From DAIMZM01 sp036733985 (lineage in GTDB: Bacteria > Bacillota > Dehalobacteriia > UBA4068): a stretch of DNA of 15,127 bases. This document shows, in pieces, positions 12,801 through 15,127 of the stretch; position 1 is the stretch's first letter; every line of letters begins with the position of its first letter. A program made the translations under genes and the position numbers. The stretch spans positions 1 to 15,127 of the forward strand of contig DAIMZM010000059.1 in the NCBI GenBank assembly GCA_036733985.1, in the 5' to 3' direction. The notes under the pieces are model-generated. The model searched no databases. It worked only from the letters and a program-made list of their open reading frames with translations, and was not told the DNA's origin.

Positions 12801-14936
12801 TTGAACAGATTACTGAAAAACTCCACGGTTTTTATTCTCATCGTTTTAATTGTTTTATCTTTCTACACCTGGTGGGGAGCGCCTACTGAAAGCGTGACTC
12901 AGCTCAACTACACCAGTTTCCGTTCCATGGTGGAAACCGGCCAGATCACCGAAGTTTCCATTGCCAATGACAATGATTCCGGGCGCTATACCATCACCGG
13001 CGAGCTGGTTGACGGCCGGTCTTTTTCAGCCGTTGTTTTCCCGGATACCTCCATTGCGGATTATTTGAATTCTTATGGCGTTGCCATCAATTATGACGTG
13101 GTCACCACCTCCTGGTGGTCCTCCTTCCTGATCACCTTTATCCCCATGCTGCTGATCGTGGGCCTGTTCGTCTTCCTGATGCAGCAGGGCCAGGGCGGCG
13201 GCGGCAAGGTGATGCAATTCGGCAAAAGCCGGGCCAAACTGCAAACCGACAGCCGTAAAAAGGTCACCTTCGAGGATGTGGCCGGCGTGGACGAGGTCAA
13301 GGAGGAGCTGGAAGAAGTGGTGGGCTTCCTCCGGGATCCCCGGAAATTCAACGTCCTGGGCGCCCGTATCCCCAAGGGCGTGCTGCTTTACGGCCCCCCC
13401 GGCTGCGGCAAAACCCTGCTGGCCCGGGCTGTGGCTGGCGAAGCCGGCGTACCCTTTTTCTCCATTTCCGGCTCGGACTTTGTGGAAATGTTCGTGGGCG
13501 TGGGCGCGTCCCGGGTGCGGGATTTGTTCGAGCAGGCGAAAAAGCATAAGCCCTGCATCATCTTTATCGATGAGATCGACGCGGTCGGCCGCCAGCGGGG
13601 CGCGGGTTTAGGCGGCGGCCATGACGAGCGGGAACAAACCTTGAACCAGCTGCTGGTGGAAATGGACGGCTTTTCCGAGAATGAAGGCGTGATCGTGATG
13701 GCCGCCACCAACCGTCCGGATATCCTGGATCCGGCCCTATTGCGCCCGGGACGCTTTGACCGGGAAGTGACGGTAGACGCCCCGGATGTGCTGGGGCGCC
13801 GTCAAATCCTGGACGTGCATGCCAAGAACAAGCCCCTGGAAGATTATATCGACCTGGATGTGATCGCCCGCCGCACCCCCGGCTTTACCGGCGCCGATCT
13901 GGCCAATGTGCTGAATGAGGCGGCGCTGCTGGCCGCCCGCCACGATAAGCGGAAAATCGGCATGGACGAGCTGGAGCAGGCGGTGGAGCGGGTCATTGCC
14001 GGGCCGGAGAAAAAATCCAAGGTCATCAGTGACAAAGAGAAAAAGCTGGTGGCTTATCATGAGGCCGGCCATGCGGTGGTTTCTTATTTCCTGCCTAATT
14101 CCGATCCTTTGCATAAGGTGTCCATCATCCCCCGGGGCCGGGCCGGCGGCTATACCCTGCTCCTGCCCAAGGAGGACCGGAATTACGCCACCAAATCCCA
14201 GATGCTGGATTCCCTGGTGCTGCTCTTAGGGGGCCGGATGGCCGAAGCCCTGGTGCTGAAGGATGTTTCCACCGGCGCGCAGAACGACCTGGAGCGGGCT
14301 ACCGGCACGGTGCGGGAAATGATCACCCGCTACGGCATGAGCGAGGAGCTGGGCCCCCTGACCTTCGGCAAGCGCCAGGAAACGATTTTTCTGGGCCGGG
14401 ATCTTTCCCAGGAACGCAACTACAGCGAAGCCATTGCCTATGCCATTGATAAAGAAGCCCGGCGGCTGATGGACGAAGCTTATCACCGGGCGGAGCAGAT
14501 CTTGCGGGAGCATCTGGATGAGCTGAACGCGGTGGCTGCCCGGCTGATGGAGAAGGAAACCATTGAGGCGGCTGAATTCTACCGCATCATGAAAAACAGC
14601 GTTTCCGCTTCCCCGGCCATGCGGGAAGCCGCCGAGGCCGCCTTCAAAGCCGAAGAAGAACGGAAAAAATCCGCTGTTGCCGCGGAGCAGGCCCGGAAGG
14701 AAGGCGACCGCTTGGAAAAAGAGCGGATCGAGCAGGCCAAATCCCTGGTTAAGGAACAGGTTCCGCCCCCGGCCGCCCCCCCGCCGGCAGAAGATGGGGA
14801 AGAAATCCCTTCCGCCCATATCAAGATCACCGATGAATTCGATCATTTTAATGCCAACGACACGATGCCGCCTGCCGACGACAGGCCCAACATCAAAACC
14901 ATCTTTGGCAGGAAGGATAACAATGGCAAAGCGTGA
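12801..14936 (+). CDS. ftsH: ATP-dependent zinc metalloprotease FtsH
   Basis: This 711-residue membrane protease degrades misfolded membrane proteins and short-lived regulators in a hexamer with the active sites in the cytoplasm. In order it shows a first span at about 8-25, an extracytoplasmic domain, a second span at about 108-127, then the AAA+ module: Walker A GPPGCGKT at 198-205 (cysteine where threonine is usual), Walker B IIFIDE at 253-258, and the second region of homology with ATNRPD and RPGRFDR. The zinc site is HEAGH at 420-424, with the third ligand D496 in GAQNDLE. The protein starts MNRLLKNS when read from the TTG at 12801; an ATG at 12765 would add 12 residues. Beyond the usual end at about 610 it has a charged, probably helical stretch, a proline block (655-662) and an acidic tail. 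Its end overlaps the next gene by 14 nt. Confidence 0.96.
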   Translation: MNRLLKNSTVFILIVLIVLSFYTWWGAPTESVTQLNYTSFRSMVETGQITEVSIANDNDSGRYTITGELVDGRSFSAVVFPDTSIADYLNSYGVAINYDVVTTSWWSSFLITFIPMLLIVGLFVFLMQQGQGGGGKVMQFGKSRAKLQTDSRKKVTFEDVAGVDEVKEELEEVVGFLRDPRKFNVLGARIPKGVLLYGPPGCGKTLLARAVAGEAGVPFFSISGSDFVEMFVGVGASRVRDLFEQAKKHKPCIIFIDEIDAVGRQRGAGLGGGHDEREQTLNQLLVEMDGFSENEGVIVMAATNRPDILDPALLRPGRFDREVTVDAPDVLGRRQILDVHAKNKPLEDYIDLDVIARRTPGFTGADLANVLNEAALLAARHDKRKIGMDELEQAVERVIAGPEKKSKVISDKEKKLVAYHEAGHAVVSYFLPNSDPLHKVSIIPRGRAGGYTLLLPKEDRNYATKSQMLDSLVLLLGGRMAEALVLKDVSTGAQNDLERATGTVREMITRYGMSEELGPLTFGKRQETIFLGRDLSQERNYSEAIAYAIDKEARRLMDEAYHRAEQILREHLDELNAVAARLMEKETIEAAEFYRIMKNSVSASPAMREAAEAAFKAEEERKKSAVAAEQARKEGDRLEKERIEQAKSLVKEQVPPPAAPPPAEDGEEIPSAHIKITDEFDHFNANDTMPPADDRPNIKTIFGRKDNNGKA

Positions 14937-15127
14937 GGGGTTGAAAGCTTTTCTGACCCGCAAGGACATCGTCTTCAGCGTCGATCATTTAGTGTACAAG
15001 CCCTTCGCAGCCATGGCCCAAGGGCTGTTCGCTTCCCTCCTGGCCGGCCTGATCCTGAAGACCTTAGGCGAACAGCTGCATTGGCAGTTCCTGATCACGG
15101 TGGGGGCCTTTGCCATGGCTGCGAAGG
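14923..15127 (+). CDS. PTS_EIIC_2-type membrane protein (3' end outside window)
   Basis: The first 68 residues of a membrane protein are visible. The ATG at 14923 lies 6 nt after GGAAGG (14911-14916) and overlaps the ftsH end in another frame by 14 nt. The opening FLTRKDIVFSV followed by AMAQGLFASLLAGLILKTLGEQL resembles the PTS_EIIC_2 family (Pfam PF13303), a group of IIC-like membrane proteins in Bacillota that usually stand alone without the phosphotransferase IIA and IIB parts. Their substrate is not known to me. The first membrane span is at about 31-47, and a second begins near residue 55. The overlap with ftsH suggests coupled translation. The assignment rests on a short N-terminal match from memory and could be wrong. 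Confidence 0.6.
   Translation, partial: MAKREGLKAFLTRKDIVFSVDHLVYKPFAAMAQGLFASLLAGLILKTLGEQLHWQFLITVGAFAMAAK

Noticed and set aside
1..15127. Mobile elements, CRISPR arrays, tRNA or rRNA genes
   Set aside because: No transposase or integrase motifs, no regularly spaced repeats, no terminal inverted repeats and no tRNA-like TTCGANTC arms or rRNA segments were seen. Base composition looks even along the window.

Overview
The window comes from a GC-rich, low-GC-phylum-type (Bacillota/Firmicutes) endospore former, most likely a clostridial or Negativicutes-like anaerobe. The reasons are a dacB-spmA-spmB block (conserved in spore formers), a CsaB-type polysaccharide pyruvyl transferase (used to decorate cell-wall polysaccharide for S-layer proteins), a DUF4330 protein, strong AGGAGG-type ribosome binding sites with GTG and TTG starts, and the tilS-ftsH neighbourhood. 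I cannot name genus or species. No rRNA, tRNA, CRISPR array or transposase is visible.

Layout. Positions 1-1558 (+) hold the 3' end of a nucleotide-sugar dehydrogenase and a membrane-anchored fibronectin type III protein, closed by a bidirectional terminator at 1578-1604. Positions 8567-1645 (-) form a six-gene envelope-glycan unit. In transcription order it encodes a GT4 glycosyltransferase fused to CsaB, a second (TuaH-like) glycosyltransferase, a DUF4330 single-pass membrane protein, an O-antigen ligase/polymerase-family membrane protein, an ABC ATPase and an ABC-2 permease. The last four are packed with 1-base TGATG overlaps or a 4-nt gap, which suggests translational coupling. A near-consensus promoter lies so close to the fusion gene's ATG that its mRNA may be leaderless, and a 17-nt palindrome covers its -35 box.

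Positions 8568-8889 are intergenic. On the + strand a good vegetative-type promoter leads after about 155 nt to a strong terminator with no convincing reading frame between, so this is a candidate small RNA. Positions 11193-8890 (-) carry dac (D-Ala-D-Ala carboxypeptidase), spmA and spmB, the spore-cortex trio. Between dac and spmA is a perfect 14-bp hairpin whose 3' arm contains the spmA ribosome binding site and which is followed by TTTTT, so it could attenuate transcription, block translation, or both.

Positions 11388-15127 (+) carry housekeeping genes: tilS (tRNA-Ile lysidine synthetase), ftsH (membrane AAA+ zinc protease, with its own promoter inside the end of tilS and probably a TTG start) and the beginning of a PTS_EIIC_2-type membrane protein. 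The hpt gene often found between tilS and ftsH is absent.

The glycan genes plausibly work together: the dehydrogenase would make a uronic-acid donor, the glycosyltransferases build and CsaB pyruvylates a wall polymer, and the ligase/polymerase and perhaps the ABC exporter act on it at the membrane. That joint pathway is inferred from neighbourhood, not shown by the sequence. The clearest unusual elements are the GT4-CsaB fusion, the repeat-bearing N-terminus of the ligase-like protein, the spmA hairpin and the orphan promoter-terminator transcript.
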